Positions 47,330 through 58,965 of a stretch of 64,000 bases of DNA are shown one piece after another. A program made the translations under genes and the position numbers. This DNA comes from Antitrichia curtipendula (lineage: Eukaryota > Streptophyta > Bryopsida > Hypnales > Leucodontaceae), in contig OX579635.1 in the NCBI GenBank assembly GCA_951230915.1, positions 15,128,001 to 15,192,000 on the forward strand. The letters are read 5' to 3'. The first letter of the stretch is position 1. Each line of letters begins with the position of its first letter. A model generated the notes under the pieces. The model saw nothing but the letters and a program-made list of their open reading frames with translations, was not told the DNA's origin and made no database searches.

Positions 47330-47735
47330 ACTTTTATAGAAATATATTTTATTTCAATTAGTGCCTAAGAAAAAATGTTATGCTACTTAAAGTAAAAATA
47401 GCCAAGCTTGAACAACAAAATTAAATTAAATATACGTAAAAATGAGATATATAGGATATATTTTTCATACATGGAAAGTTTTGAGTCATTCTATTTGAAT
47501 TATTGGTGTCAAAGCTCTAAGTCTTATTTTTTGGATAGTCAAAGCATTTTTCCAAAGAACAACTTATATAATCCATTTTCAAACTTAATTTTTATAATTT
47601 TTAAGAAAATCCAACATGATTAAGATTGCTTGATAGACTAATTTTAACATTAGGATTGATGTATTCAAATTCTATCTTAGAGTTATTAATTATGTAGGAT
47701 TTTTCTATATTTTACACGTGTTTTAATTTTGTATA
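47330..47735 (+). mobile_element. Family A fragment (5' half, end missing)
   Basis: GTGCCTAAGAAAAAATGTTA, CATGGAAAGTTTTGAGTCAT, AACAACTTATATAATCCATT and ATTCTATCTTAGAGTTATTA follow the order of the first half of A7. The fragment stops about 10 bases before copy A6 begins. Confidence 0.6.
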
Positions 47736-47743
47736 TTAGTTTT

Positions 47744-49289
47744 TTAACCCCTAAAGGACCATTTGTCCCTTCAGGGGACAAGTGGGATTTTAGGCAAGTA
47801 CCTATGGTCTCATTTTTTGTCCTAATTTTTTAAACGTTTTTTTAAAGATAGAAAAATTGATTAGCTTTGGAAGAATATAGTTGTTTTTTCTAGTCAGTGC
47901 CCGAGAACAAAAGTTATGCTCAAAACAATAGAGAGGGGGGGGGGGGGGGGGGGGGAAGGAGGCATCAAAAAAAAATTCAAAAATTTGAACTTTAAAAAAA
48001 ATAAAAATTCTCATAGATTATATTTTTTCTACATGGAAAGTTTTGATTCATTCCATTTGGTTTTGTTATGAAAAAGTTATGGACAATCTTGTTTTTTGGG
48101 CAATTAAAACATCTTTTCAAAAAAATAACTTGTAGGACTCGTTTCTAAATGCAATTTTTACAATTTAAAAAAAGAAGTTCGGCCTGGTTTAGTTTTCTTC
48201 CTAGAAAAATCTCACCATTGGAATTAGTGTATTTTAATTCCATTTTAGAGATACTAGTAATCTAGATTTTCCTTCTGTCTTGTACCTACTTCTACTACTT
48301 AATGACTTAATCCCTTGAGGGACCAAGGGTATTTGAGCATAGTCCTTGTTTTTCTTACTAACTCTTGTAATAAGCATAATTCCTCATTTTTGTAGAATAA
48401 TTTTGATGATCACCATTGTTGAAATGAAACAAGACTTATTTAGCTTCCTTATAAAAGAAAAGATCAACAAAATCACACAATTTTTGAGAAAATGCCACCA
48501 TTGACAAGATTGATGAAAGATGTTTGGTTAGGGAGTACTTTATATGAATACTAAAATCAAAATGTTGAAATCGGTATGCTGAAAAGTGCTCCAAATTTTT
48601 TTATTCTTTTTCCACATGTGCATATCATCATAATATTGATGAGCATTTTTTTTCAAATCATTTTGAAGTGCAGAAAAAAGATATGAGAATGTGAAGTTAC
48701 TGCTTGTGATGCCTTTTCCTTTCTCAAAAAATTCACCAAAATTCACACACTCAATCATTTCTTGATCAGATTGCACCGATGGATTTACCAAAAAAAACTA
48801 TCTAGGATCTCTTTCTTTATATTGGACTATTAATGAGGTTCACATATCAATTTTCTTACAAATGTAGTTGTAGAAGCCATGTAGTGGCTTATGGTCCTTT
48901 AGGGGTTAACAAATTTTTGAAGTATGAAAATTAAATTAAATTAATTTTTTTTTGGAATTCTTTCCCCCCTACATTCTCAACTCGAAATTCTATCATAAAG
49001 ATTTAAATCTTGAAACTTTGTAATGCAAAAAATTAAAGTTAAGACGGTTCAAAGTCAAATAATCTAGCCCTGCAATGTATTGAAAACTTGTTTTTTTCAT
49101 TTTAAACACAAGTATCTTGCAGTTTGTATAGTGAAAAAATTTCCACACATTTTCATACTAGTTAGGTATAAGATCCTATAGTTAGGTTCACAAGAAAAAC
49201 AATTTTCAAGATTTTTTATTCTTTGCTATAGAAATGGCAATTTTGAGTGTTTTTTGACAGAAAAAAGGTCTTGATCCTTTAAGAGTTAA
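47744..49289 (+). mobile_element. Family A element, copy A6, carrying a nested copy
   Basis: It begins TTAACCCCTAAAGGACC and ends TTGATCCTTTAAGAGTTAA. The first part (to about 48,300) and last part (from 48,910) together follow A7 from end to end. Between them lies a second TTAA-bounded element (48,307-48,909). Without it the host copy would be about 940 bases, like A5 and A7. A run of about 20 G residues near 47,935-47,955 is private to this copy. Confidence 0.85.
48307..48909 (+). mobile_element. Nested family A-like element inside A6
   Basis: It begins TTAATCCCTTGAGGGACC and ends GGTCCTTTAGGGGTTAA. The roughly 600-base interior does not resemble the other A copies, so it is a separate subfamily sharing only the ends. 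It interrupts the host at CTACTTCTAC...TTAACAAATTTT, which is uninterrupted in A5 and in the fragment at 30,409. TTAATGAC precedes the left end. Confidence 0.8.
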
Positions 49290-49309
49290 AGGATGAAAAT
49301 CAAAGGCTT

Positions 49310-49594
49310 TGTTTTTATGTTTAGCGGCAAAGATTTCAAGTTCCCAAAATTCAAAATCATAATCTAAAATGGAAAGGAACAAAATAAAGTTACTTTTTTC
49401 ACTTTAAGCACTAATATACTATAGTCTCCATGGTCAAGATGTCTTAGATTTCTTACACATTGTGATACTAGTTTTATACAAGATCTCACAATTGGATAAA
49501 CCATAAAACAAATGTTTAAATTTTTTGCTCTTTGCACTAGAATGGCGTTTGATAATTTTTTTTTTGGTCAAAACATAGTCACAGAAGGAATTAA
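49310..49594 (+). mobile_element. Family A fragment (3' part)
   Basis: CACTTTAAGCACTAATATAC, TACACATTGTGATACTAGTT, TACAAGATCTCACAATTGGA and TTGCACTAGAATGGCG follow the last third of A6 and A7. It ends GAAGGAATTAA. The beginning is missing. Confidence 0.65.
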
Positions 49595-49937
49595 TAGTAT
49601 GTGAAAAAGAGAGATAAAATCATCAGTATGCACAAGATGTGCCTTCAGAATTTTTTAGAGGTGCAGTCTCATGTTTAGTGTTGATAAAAAGGCTCCAAAC
49701 ATGCAGCTCTCCTATGGTCATTATTTTTAGTCATTAGGGATTCATGTATCTTTAGAAATTCAATGTACACACCTCCAAATACTTATAATATTATAATTTG
49801 TGTACCATTGAACCTTTTGCATTTATTAAATGTGTTAAAAGATTTGTGTTAAAAGATGATTTATCAAATGCATGTATAACCAAAATTTTCAATGGCATAT
49901 AAAATATAAAATCCTAAAGATTTTCAATTTGTTATTT
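49595..49937. other. Spacer between family A copies
   Basis: AT-rich sequence with no gene or bounded element. Confidence 0.4.
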
Positions 49938-50884
49938 TTAATCCCTAAAAGACCATTGTCCATTTGGGGGACAAATGGGATTTTGGGCAGTACCTATGGG
50001 CTGAATTTTTGTCATGATTTTTTGAAACTTTTTTTGAAGATAGAAAGACTAATTAGATTCATGAAAATGTATATTTATTATTATAATTTTAATACATTTT
50101 ATACATTATATATATATTTTTTAATTGGGGCCCAGGAACAAAAGTTATATCCAAATAAACTCAAAACAAGGGAGAGAGGGCAACAACAAAAAATTCAATA
50201 TTTGAGTTTTTTTTCCTCATAGATTATATTGTTGTCTACATGGAAAAGTTTTGATTCATTCCATTTGAATTTTTTATGAAAAAGTTATGGACAATCTTGT
50301 TTGGAGGCAATTAGAGCATTTTTTTGAAAAAATAACTTGTAGGATTCATTTTTTAATGCAGCTTTTTCAATTAAAAAAAATAAGTTCCACATGATTTAGT
50401 TTGCTTCCTAGAATAATCTCACCACTGGAATTAGTGAGTTTTAATTCCATTTTAGAGATATTAATAAATTATATTTTCCTTCTATCTCATACCTACTTCT
50501 ACTTAATAAATTTTGGAAGAATCAATTTTTTTATAAATTTTATAATTTTTTTCCTTAGACCTTCAACCTAATTATCCTCAATATAGATTTAAAGCTCAAA
50601 ATTTTCTAGTGCAAAAAATTTAATTTAAAAAGGTTCAAAGTCAAATAATCTAGTCTTGCAATGTGTTGAAAAACTTATTTTTTTCACTTTAAATGCAGAT
50701 ATCTTGCAATCTGTGCAGTCAAAATTTTCAAAATCATTTTCATACATTCCCACACTAGTTAGGTATAAGATCCTATGTTAGATGTGCAAAAAAAACAATT
50801 TTCAAAATTATTTCCTCTTTGCTATAGAAATGACAATTTTGAGTGTTTTTTGGCATAAAAAGGCCTTGGCCCTTTAATGGTTAA
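49938..50884 (+). mobile_element. Family A element, copy A7
   Basis: It begins TTAATCCCTAAAAGACC and ends CCTTGGCCCTTTAATGGTTAA (947 bases). It is the cleanest uninterrupted copy of the A5/A6/A7 subfamily. Near its left end CCATTTGGGGGACAAATGGG forms a small hairpin that is also present in A5, A6, A8 and the split copy. It does not encode a transposase. Confidence 0.85.
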
Positions 50885-51298
50885 AACAAAACCAAATCAA
50901 CCTTTCATAAAACAAAAGACTTTGTTACTTTTTAGAATTTTTGTGGATTGTACCATAACATCTCTTCTATTAATATGTTAAAATGCATCATCCTAAAGGT
51001 TTAGTATAAAATCTCACTATTTGCAAGATCATGATGTTTACATTTTTTTTTAATTCTTGAGGACCATATTTGTAGGGTTCATTTGGTAAAAAGGAGATTC
51101 TAAAAATTGAAAACAAAACTTTAGGAGGCTAATATTTCCAAATTCTTTGTGTGTGATAAAATATCTTGCAAAATATTTTAATTTTTAACACATGCAAAAA
51201 TTTATTTTAAGAAAAATATATCCAATATACACCAATCCTATCCTTTACTTACAATAGTTTCATCTTTATATATATCCAATTTTCATTGATCCTACCCT
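50885..51298. other. Spacer left of the LINE
   Basis: CCTTTACTTACAATAGTTT occurs twice with 57-base spacing (51,242 and 51,296), so the LINE entered a short tandem duplication. No gene seen. Confidence 0.5.
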
Positions 51299-51314
51299 TT
51301 ACTTACAATAGTTT
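51299..51314. repeat. LINE target-site duplication, left copy
   Basis: TTACTTACAATAGTTT, identical to 54,071-54,086 on the other side of the LINE. Confidence 0.8.
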
Positions 51315-54070
51315 TTTGTTTTTTGTTTTTTTTGTTTTTTTTGAACAAATGGGAAAGCTATAGCATTAAAAAAAAACCCACCAAATACAAAATGGCCAAG
51401 CTAGAGGTTGGATAATGAAGAGAGAGCGAGCAAAAGAAAAAAAAACAGAAAAAAAACTAAGCAAAAAGGCAAGGAGGGGCACCCTCCTTGTTCCAACTAA
51501 TCTGGTTGCCAACACGGGTGGCAAGAACGGCAGACTGCACCCAAACTAAGTCAAACTTGCGCTAGATGGATTCTAATTGAATCGGATGAAGTTTAGCACT
51601 ATTTTGGGCTTTAAGAGATGCAGCCCGTCCGGAGTCAAGAAGCGCATTCCAAAGGGCCTGTTGGACGAAGTCTGGAGGCCATTGGGTTTGTGAGAACACC
51701 TTGTTGTTGCAAACAATCCATAGCAGCCACAGGGATGAACCTCAAAGGAGAGACCAAATAACTTTGATGCTTTGAAATTGTCGAGGGAGCAACAATCCAA
51801 AGATGCACTAGGTAGGGATAAAGCAAGAATGTGGTCCCATCATTGGTTGAGTGCCACAAATGTGATGGATGATGGATTGCGCATATTCCCATATTATTTG
51901 GGCTCTTGGACACTCATAAAATGTGTGTATGGGGGTTTCATCTATATCCGTCGAACAATAGTTACATTTAATGTCAATGTTGGGATTAATATGAGCTCGC
52001 CAGAAGTGGATTGCAACGACATTATGGTACACAGATCACATGAAAGCTGCTTCTTTATGAGAACGGGATTTGTGCCAGACTTCCTTCCAATTAGGTGAAA
52101 AGGAGGGGTGAAGTGTGCCTTCCCACTTTGAGGGAATGCTTCGCTTAAGTTGGCGATGTTTGGTTAGTAACTGCCGTCTAATTGCAGTAGAGTAAGACCA
52201 AATGGGTTTGCTAGAACTCCAGAGCCATCAACTAGGATCAAAGGTAAGTGTTTGGATAGCACCATAATAGAATAGATCTAGGCCTCCATTACAACTCTTT
52301 TGGATCTGGGTGAATGCAAGAAACACTTGTACTATTTCTTGTCACAAGCTAAATGCTGATCTGTTTTTTGGCCATAACTTTTGCATTTTTGCTCGAAATG
52401 ACTTAAGATTTCTGGCGAAGGTACTCATGTCTATTATACACCTTACAGAATTTTTTCATAATTTTCAAAAAAAATTTAATATTAAAATAGTATTAGTGAT
52501 TAAATGTCACAAATGAGATTTGGAGGTTTTTAGTACTAAGGAGTACCTTTTTTTAATGATTTTGAGATGAAATTTGGACGAGATGGTCTTCTAGTAGACT
52601 TACATCTCTCCAGATGAGGGATTTTGAAAAAAGTTATTTTTATGTGGCGTGGAAGTCTACAAAAAGAGCTTCTTTCTGCTTGAATTTTGAAACAAATAAA
52701 ATATTATTTTGGTGTTTTTTCTGGTGAATGACCATCTCCATAGAATTTTTGCAAATGGACACTTTTTATTTTTTGTATTTACTTATTTTTACTATTTTTT
52801 CCGAATTAAAACATGAAGGTATGTATTTTCTTGAGGTTTGACGCTTTTTAAGTTCTCCTACTTAGAGAATTTTTCTATCAATTTCCTTTGGTGAAAACCT
52901 TCATCTTAGAGGTGTATACATTGTTCATATTTTTCAAATATTTTTCAAATTAATTTTCTAATTTTAAAGTACTCCAAAAAAAGTCATGAGTACTGTAGTA
53001 AAACGCAACAAATAGTACAGGTGTTTCTTGCATTCACCCATCTCCAATATTCTTACACGTTGGACGAAGCCACCATATGTATAAATCCTAGAAGAGGCTG
53101 GGAAAGGGGATAGTCTCCGTGAGACAGCTCCAATAGTAGCTCTAGTTATGTGGCTAGGTAAAGTAAGCGACCTGGAAGGCAGGCGTTAGTATCCCAAGAT
53201 CGGTGCCATTATACTGCCACGCTATGAGTGGAATTGGATCCTCCAATCCAGCAAAAATTCCAAGCCACTCTCCATCTTGAGTTAGGTTGTACTGTCTAGT
53301 GAGCATTACCATCCAAGCATTGGGTACATTAGCTATGAAGTAAGTCTATTTAAGTCGCTCGTTGTCTAGTAATAGGAATGATGTCAAAACCTCTTCCCAC
53401 GGTCTAAAATCTCGAGTCCTTGTGTCCCATAGGTCAACGATAGTTCTCATGCCGTTCCTTGCTAATTCTCTGGCTCTGTCCATTGAAAAATTGAAGTTGG
53501 ATCCTATAAAGGTGGTAGACCACCAGAGACTAGTGGAGAGCGCCTCATATGAGTTGGAAGGCAGGGAAGGCTCTATGTGCTCAGTGAGTCTCTTCCATGC
53601 TGCAGTAACTCTATTCCATGTCTTGGAACCACAAGTAACCGATGGGTTTTTAACCATGAGCCAAGCTTCTAATGGAAACCAGTAGCTACATCTTGGGTTA
53701 GGCTTCATTCTATGAATCCTATATGTAAGAAAAATCTTCAAGTTTGATATGCCAGGTTCAACTGCGTATACTATCCAGTTGGCTAATAATGTTGAAAAAG
53801 AGATCTCGGGGTCAAGGAACTTGAATCCACCAATCTCTTTGGATAGGCAATAGTCATCCCAACTAACTCTAATACGAGATGTGTGCTCCATCCCGTTCCA
53901 TAAGTAGTTACGGAGATTCCCTCGAATTGACTGTATAACTTAGAGTGAACCACTCCAAATGGCAATGAAGTAATATAATGTAGATAGTAATATGACGTTG
54001 ACCACTGTGGCACAACCTGCAAGGGAGAGTCGTTGAGTATTCCAGTAGGTCAGCTTCTTGGTTATCTTTA
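51315..54070 (-). pseudogene. Degraded, 5'-truncated LINE (non-LTR retrotransposon), reverse-transcriptase C-terminal region
   Basis: Read on the minus strand from 54,070, the coding remnants run LTYWNTQRLSLAGCATVVN (end of the RT domain), LRNYLWNGMEHTSRIRVSWD and WDDYCLSKEIGGFKFLDPE (RT C-terminal region; open frame 53,891-53,346). After an inserted element they resume with CNYCSTDIDETPIHTFYECP (zf-RVT zinc-binding domain, about 51,940). Stops (for example just before 52,032) and frame changes show that it is dead. The 3' tail appears as a T-rich run at 51,312-51,340 on the plus strand. Endonuclease and the catalytic part of RT are absent, as expected from 5' truncation. A perfect 16-base target duplication flanks it. 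Confidence 0.85.
52309..53040 (+). mobile_element. Family F element inserted in the LINE
   Basis: GGGTGAATGCAAGAAACACT then TGTACTATTT at the left is mirrored at the right by AAATAGTACA then GGTGTTTCTTGCATTCACCC; about 34 paired bases with few mismatches. ATCT lies outside both ends and may be the target duplication. It separates the RT C-terminal region from the zinc-binding domain of the LINE, so it is younger than the LINE. 732 bases, no coding capacity. Confidence 0.85.
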
Positions 54071-54086
54071 TTACTTACAATAGTTT
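54071..54086. repeat. LINE target-site duplication, right copy
   Basis: TTACTTACAATAGTTT, identical to 51,299-51,314. Confidence 0.8.
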
Positions 54087-54639
54087 CATCTTTATATATA
54101 TTAGAAGTTGGTTTCAACAATGAACTTCAAATTTTATATTTGAGAAGAGATCTCATACATACTTGCAAAATAGAACTCTTTGTAAATGTCATCTCATTTA
54201 TAAACATAAAACATTTCAAAATGTTTTGTATACACATCAAATATAGGGAACCAAATTTAGTTTTAATTTTGAAAAAAAGGTGATTTTTTAGCTATCTTTA
54301 TAAAAAAAAAGAAACTTCTTATCATACAATGACTTTTTTAACCCTATAAGACTTCAAAATTCATGCAAAATAGTACTTTTGAAAGCTACTCTTTAACAAA
54401 ATTGTGTGAAAATATCAAAAAAGTAGAATCAAATTCATATGTGCTTCTCTTTGTACAAGCAACTATTGCCTCTTTTGAAGTGATTTGTGTGACAAAATGT
54501 CAATTTTTTTTTTAAATTAAAAAAAATTCCAAGAAGGGTACTCATAGCATTATTCCATTCATCGTTGAGCTTTCAGGAAGGCTTACAAAAGGCATTTATA
54601 TATTGAATGTAAAACTTCACATACATACCTGAAATATCC
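54087..54639. other. No feature recognised
   Basis: AT-rich sequence flanking the LINE. No gene seen. Confidence 0.4.
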
Positions 54640-55070
54640 ACCCCCATTCCACTTGTATTTGTATTTTTTGAAGTTAGTTTGCCTTGACAAACAATATGAG
54701 ATATCCATAGGGATCTCTACATTCATATCCGTATTTCACATGGATATGCATGCATCATGTACATATTCTCTATGTATTTTACATACAATATGATTTTTGT
54801 ATTCTATATTCCATATCTTTGAGCATAGACAACCAAGATCGTCTCTCACAACGGTGATCATTAACGATGATTTTTTTTAATGGAAGATCAACAACATTAG
54901 AGAGGAGCCGAGGGGGGGGGGATATTTTGTTGAACCAAGATCAATGGTCTTTGAGTTTTTTAACTTTCAATGCAAGGGAGGGGCAAATGGCAACGGACGA
55001 GAATGTTTGCCTCTTTTCACCTCATTGCTCATTGCTCATTGTCATTGTCATTGTCATTGTAGGATGATTA
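54640..55070 (+). repeat. Family D-related repeat, copy 3
   Basis: It holds GATATCCATAGGG and CATATCCGTATTTC words, then a GATCAACAACATTAG block, a run of G residues, and CATTGTCATTGTCATTGTCA at the end. This is the same general order as the D copies at 9.7 and 40.5 kb, but more diverged. Confidence 0.5.
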
Positions 55071-56023
55071 TAAACACCATGTTATCTCAAAAATTTATAG
55101 TTAATTTGTCCTTTAAAAGTTATCATGAAAAATGTGTTCTTTACTTCAATAAATTGTTTAACCCCCAAAAAATTAATGGCTATATTTATGTCATATGTGT
55201 CATGTGTATTATATGTGTTATGTCTATAATGAATGTTATATAGCATGTATTGAATTCAAGATTTTGTAGACAATCCCTATGATCCAAATTTCATTTCTTT
55301 TTTACACAAATTGTTAAGGGAGGCAAGCCTATTGAACAAACAAATCTACATTAGTTGTACAGCAAATTTCCAAATTTTAGTTTTTTTTCACTAATAAAGA
55401 AACAAAACTACACTAACAAATTCTATCGGAAGTTTTTTTTAGTCCGGATTATCTTTGGTCTTCAAGAAATAATAAGTGTGGTAAACAATCTCTAAGCATG
55501 AAATTTTCCATACTGACAATAGGGTGAAGAGTACATTGCAAGACATGCTTTTCTCCATGTTGCCTATCCACAATCAAGGAATGACTTCCACTCGGATTTC
55601 CATAACATTTCTTGCTAGCCTGTGAGCATGGCAATCTTCTTATGCAAAGACTCGGGCATTTTGTGCCAACCAAGATAATCAAAGTGCTTATCCTCTTGAT
55701 AAGAACCATCTTTGAAATTGATCAAATGTAAATGAAAAAAGAAGACCTTGTATATAAAATCCCCCCAAATCAACATCTATGCCTTAAATGAGTTTGTTTG
55801 TTTTGTTTGTTACAATGAGAACTCTTCGATTGTGTTTCTTCCACTGATCCGCATTCTTAGTACCATCAAAAAGTTCTATGTGAGAAAGAGTGCACAGGCT
55901 TTGCTTCGTGGCCTTTGGACCTACAATGTGAAAATGATTGAATTTTGTTATTTTCATGAATCAAAAATTTAGAAAATTACTTTTTATTTTATGTTGGTTA
56001 TGCCAATGATACAGAGCACACTA
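55071..56023. other. No supported gene
   Basis: The minus frame 55,709-55,449 and the plus frame 55,748-55,972 carry no domain I recognise. TTTGGACCTACAATGTGAAA (about 55,914) is shared with 40,010, suggesting another interspersed repeat. Confidence 0.4.
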
Positions 56024-56345
56024 AAGTAGGAGGTTCTAAAAGCGCATATGCTCTAAAATAGCCCACCTCTTCAAATGTACATTATTTGTACACGTTGCTT
56101 GTTCATAACCTTCAGCAATGTACAAACAATGTACATTTTGAGGAGGTGAGCGATTTTAAAGTCATATGCCATTTAAACTTCAAAATTCCATAACTAATTC
56201 CACAAAGCTCCAAAAAAATATAAAACGACTTGGGTTAGATACCAAGTCCACTTGTCTTTCAAGGAAAATTTACTGAAAAATATTTCAAGAAGATTCACCT
56301 CCCCCAAAATTCAGTTTCAGCTCTTAAATGGACCTCTTACCTTAA
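56024..56345 (-). repeat. Family B repeat, copy 3 (inverted)
   Basis: It is the reverse complement of 6,203-6,590 with moderate divergence. AATGTACATTATTTGTACA faces TGTACAAACAATGTACATTT, so the left half can fold on itself. Confidence 0.75.
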
Positions 56346-56500
56346 GTTCAAATGAAGAGAAACAGTGGCCCCAAGTGGTGCCAAGTCCCCGTCAGTTTTG
56401 TAATTTTTTCCATAAGTGATTTTTACTACCACTGACAAAACTAAGTTACTCCAACCGTAAGTTACTCCAACCGGGCGTCAGTCCGTCATGGACAGAGAGG

Positions 56501-56945
56501 ATTGACCCCTGTATTGCCCCGTGTTTTATCACTGCAGAAAACACTAAATTTTTTTATTTGCCGCATATGATAAAATTTTCAAGTTCTGAATTCACATTTG
56601 AAATCAGAGGCCCCAAATTAGCTAGGAAGCATGATGAAATAAAAAATTTGAGCGGCACAAATTAGGGGGCAGTTTTTACATTTATCCTTTGACGGGGCAA
56701 TACAGGGGTCAATCCTCCTTGGCCCTGTATTGTCCCATCAAAGGAAAAATGTAAAAATTGCTCCCTATTTTGTGCCACTTAAGTTTTTTTATTTCTCCGC
56801 GTCTCTTAGCTAAATGAGGTCCTTTGTTTGCAAATATGAATTCAAAATTTGAAAATTTTGTCATCTGCAGCAAATAAAAAATTCCAGTGTTTTCTGCAGG
56901 GGTAAAACACGGAGCAATACAGGGGTCAACTTGAATCCTCCCTGG
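56501..56945. repeat. Long foldback (near-palindrome, arms of about 200 bp)
   Basis: The left arm begins GGATTGACCCCTGTATTGCC then CCGTGTTTTA. The right arm ends TAAAACACGG then AGCAATACAGGGGTCAACTT. The two arms pair almost throughout, down to a centre at about 56,706-56,732 where CAATACAGGG faces CCCTGTATTG. The mismatch level is low enough for a stable hairpin if transcribed. No coding frame runs through it. Confidence 0.85.
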
Positions 56946-58011
56946 CCGTCAGTCACTCCACCGGCAATTCTAATTACTTTCACTTTCTAATTCACTTCAT
57001 TTAATTCTTTCTATAATCATTTGAAACAAATAAACAATTCCACCGTTTCCTTTATTTGTGTCCAAAACAAATAAATAAAATAAAATAATTCCGCCGTTTT
57101 ATTCCACAGAACAGAACCAATCGTACTGTAATGAACATCGAACTCTGGGCAGGTCTAAGTTATTTATTTTAAATTAAGTCAAATAATTTCTCATAAACAT
57201 TTACTCCGTATTAAACAACATGGATGAAGTATTTTTGAAATACCGTGACAGTCTTCATCCATGTGTTGGACGTCCGTCCGCGTCCGTCCTTCCGTCACCG
57301 GCATTATGTGACAACTATATCCAGACCAAAGAACATCCTCAAATAGACAAAATCATATTTTAACAAATTATATTCTTGGAGAATGGGTAGTCCACTAACT
57401 TTGCAGGGAGCGGTGATAGGTCCCTCAACCTTTTGTTTTACTTAATTTATTGATTGTATTGATAAGATTGTTAGTTGGCCCTTTGCTTCAAAGATGGCAA
57501 ATTATAGACGAAGACGGCACAGATCTCAAGACTTGGAACCTATTTGTGGGCCTTGTGAAAATTATTAAATTTATAAAAAGGAGGCAAAACGGATGATTAA
57601 AATTCTAATGATCCAAAGACAGTTAGGCCATAATTATTATTTTTTATGGAACTTATTAATGGAAGTTAATTCTGCTCTCAGTCCGAGTTTGGAATTGTTC
57701 CGGTACCCCCTTATGAGAATAATAAGTTTGGTATATTTGGAAAATGGAAGAGAATCTTTGAGGGAATAGGTCGGAAATCATAGGTCCCACCCTTGGAAGC
57801 TTCTATTCTCTCTTCAATCCCCCCTTTCTTTTTTTTCAAAATGAATTTCCTTTGGACTAGGAAAATTTCCACTTAGTTGGGAGTATATAACATTGTATTT
57901 GGGAATGGAGGCGGTGTGTCAATTGGGTTCAAGCAAATAATATATGAGCTCAAGTTCACCTATATTGACATAATATACAAATGGTTATATCATGACTTCG
58001 CAAGTTAGTTA
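56946..58011. other. No gene recognised
   Basis: AT-rich sequence with a moderately GC-rich patch near 57,230-57,310 (GTCCGTCC-like words). No bounded element or reading frame worth listing. Confidence 0.4.
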
Positions 58012-58595
58012 TTAATCCCTAAAGTTCCAAGGCCATTTTTTTTGTCAAAAACCACTCAAACCTACCACTTTCTTACATTCACCTACACAAATTTAAAAAT
58101 TAAATTTTTAGAATCTAACCGTAGTATCTTGTTCTACACTTGTCTTAGATTGTGGGGTAAAAATTTTGTGGTTTTTGACCGTATAGATTGAAAGATATTA
58201 GCATTCAAAGTGAAAGAATTGTTTCTTTTTAAGAAGTTGTTCTAGTTGCCCGCAAAATAAGAAGCTCCATAACTTTTACATCACCAATCCAAATAGAATG
58301 AATCAAAGCTCTCCATTTAGACAAAAATATAACCTGCAAGAAAAAAAATATTAAATTTTTTATTTCATTTTTTTGTGGATTTTTTTTGCTCCCTGGTCTC
58401 CCCTATTTTGAGGTTATTGTGGCATAACTTTTGCTTCCAAGCACCAATTGAAATAAAAATTATATTACCAGAAAGCTAATAAGTTTTTCTATCATTTGAG
58501 AAAGTTTCAAAAAGTTTCAGTAAAAATTGAGATCATAGGAGCCTGCCCGAAATCCATTTTGTCCCCCGTAGGGACAATGGGACTTTAGGGGTTAA
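58012..58595 (-). mobile_element. Family A element, copy A8, internally deleted
   Basis: It begins TTAATCCCTAAAGTTCC and ends GGGACTTTAGGGGTTAA. Read in reverse it follows the A7 order, with the GTCCCCCGTAGGGAC hairpin next to the right end. About 360 bases of the middle are missing relative to A7. Confidence 0.8.
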
Positions 58596-58673
58596 TCACA
58601 AGGTTCCAAGTTCCAATTCTATGAATCGGAGTTCTAGGCCAAATCTCAATATTATTAGGTTGTGGAATGATGA

Positions 58674-58965
58674 TTAACCTCTACAATTCCAATGCCTCTT
58701 TTCTATCAAAAATCACTCAAAATTGCCATTTCTACAACATAGAGCAAAAAAAAATATTTAATGTTATTTTCTTTTGCATATCTAACCGTAGGATCTTGTA
58801 CACAATTAGTACAAAAATGTGTGGATGAAATTTTACAAATTTTGATTGTGTAGAGTGCAAGATATTTGCGTCTAAAGTGAAGGAAACAATTTTATTTGCA
58901 CGTTGTTCAACTATGTTTTTTGGCTTTGAACCTTCATAATTTATAATTTTTGTTCTATTGATTTC
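58674..58965 (-). mobile_element. Family A element, split copy, left part
   Basis: It begins TTAACCTCTACAATTCCAAT and continues with CAAAAATCACTCAAAATTGC, TAACCGTAGGATCTTGTACA and GGCTTTGAACCTTCATAATT, up to TTGTTCTATTGATTTCTC. In A5 (reversed) the next bases lead on to TTGAGTTGAGAATCTAAG, which here appears only at 61,332. Confidence 0.8.

Noticed and set aside
53346..53891. The longest open frame in the window (181 residues, minus) as a host gene
   Set aside because: WDDYCLSKEIGGFKF is the C-terminal part of a LINE reverse transcriptase. The frame lies within a bounded, 5'-truncated insertion.
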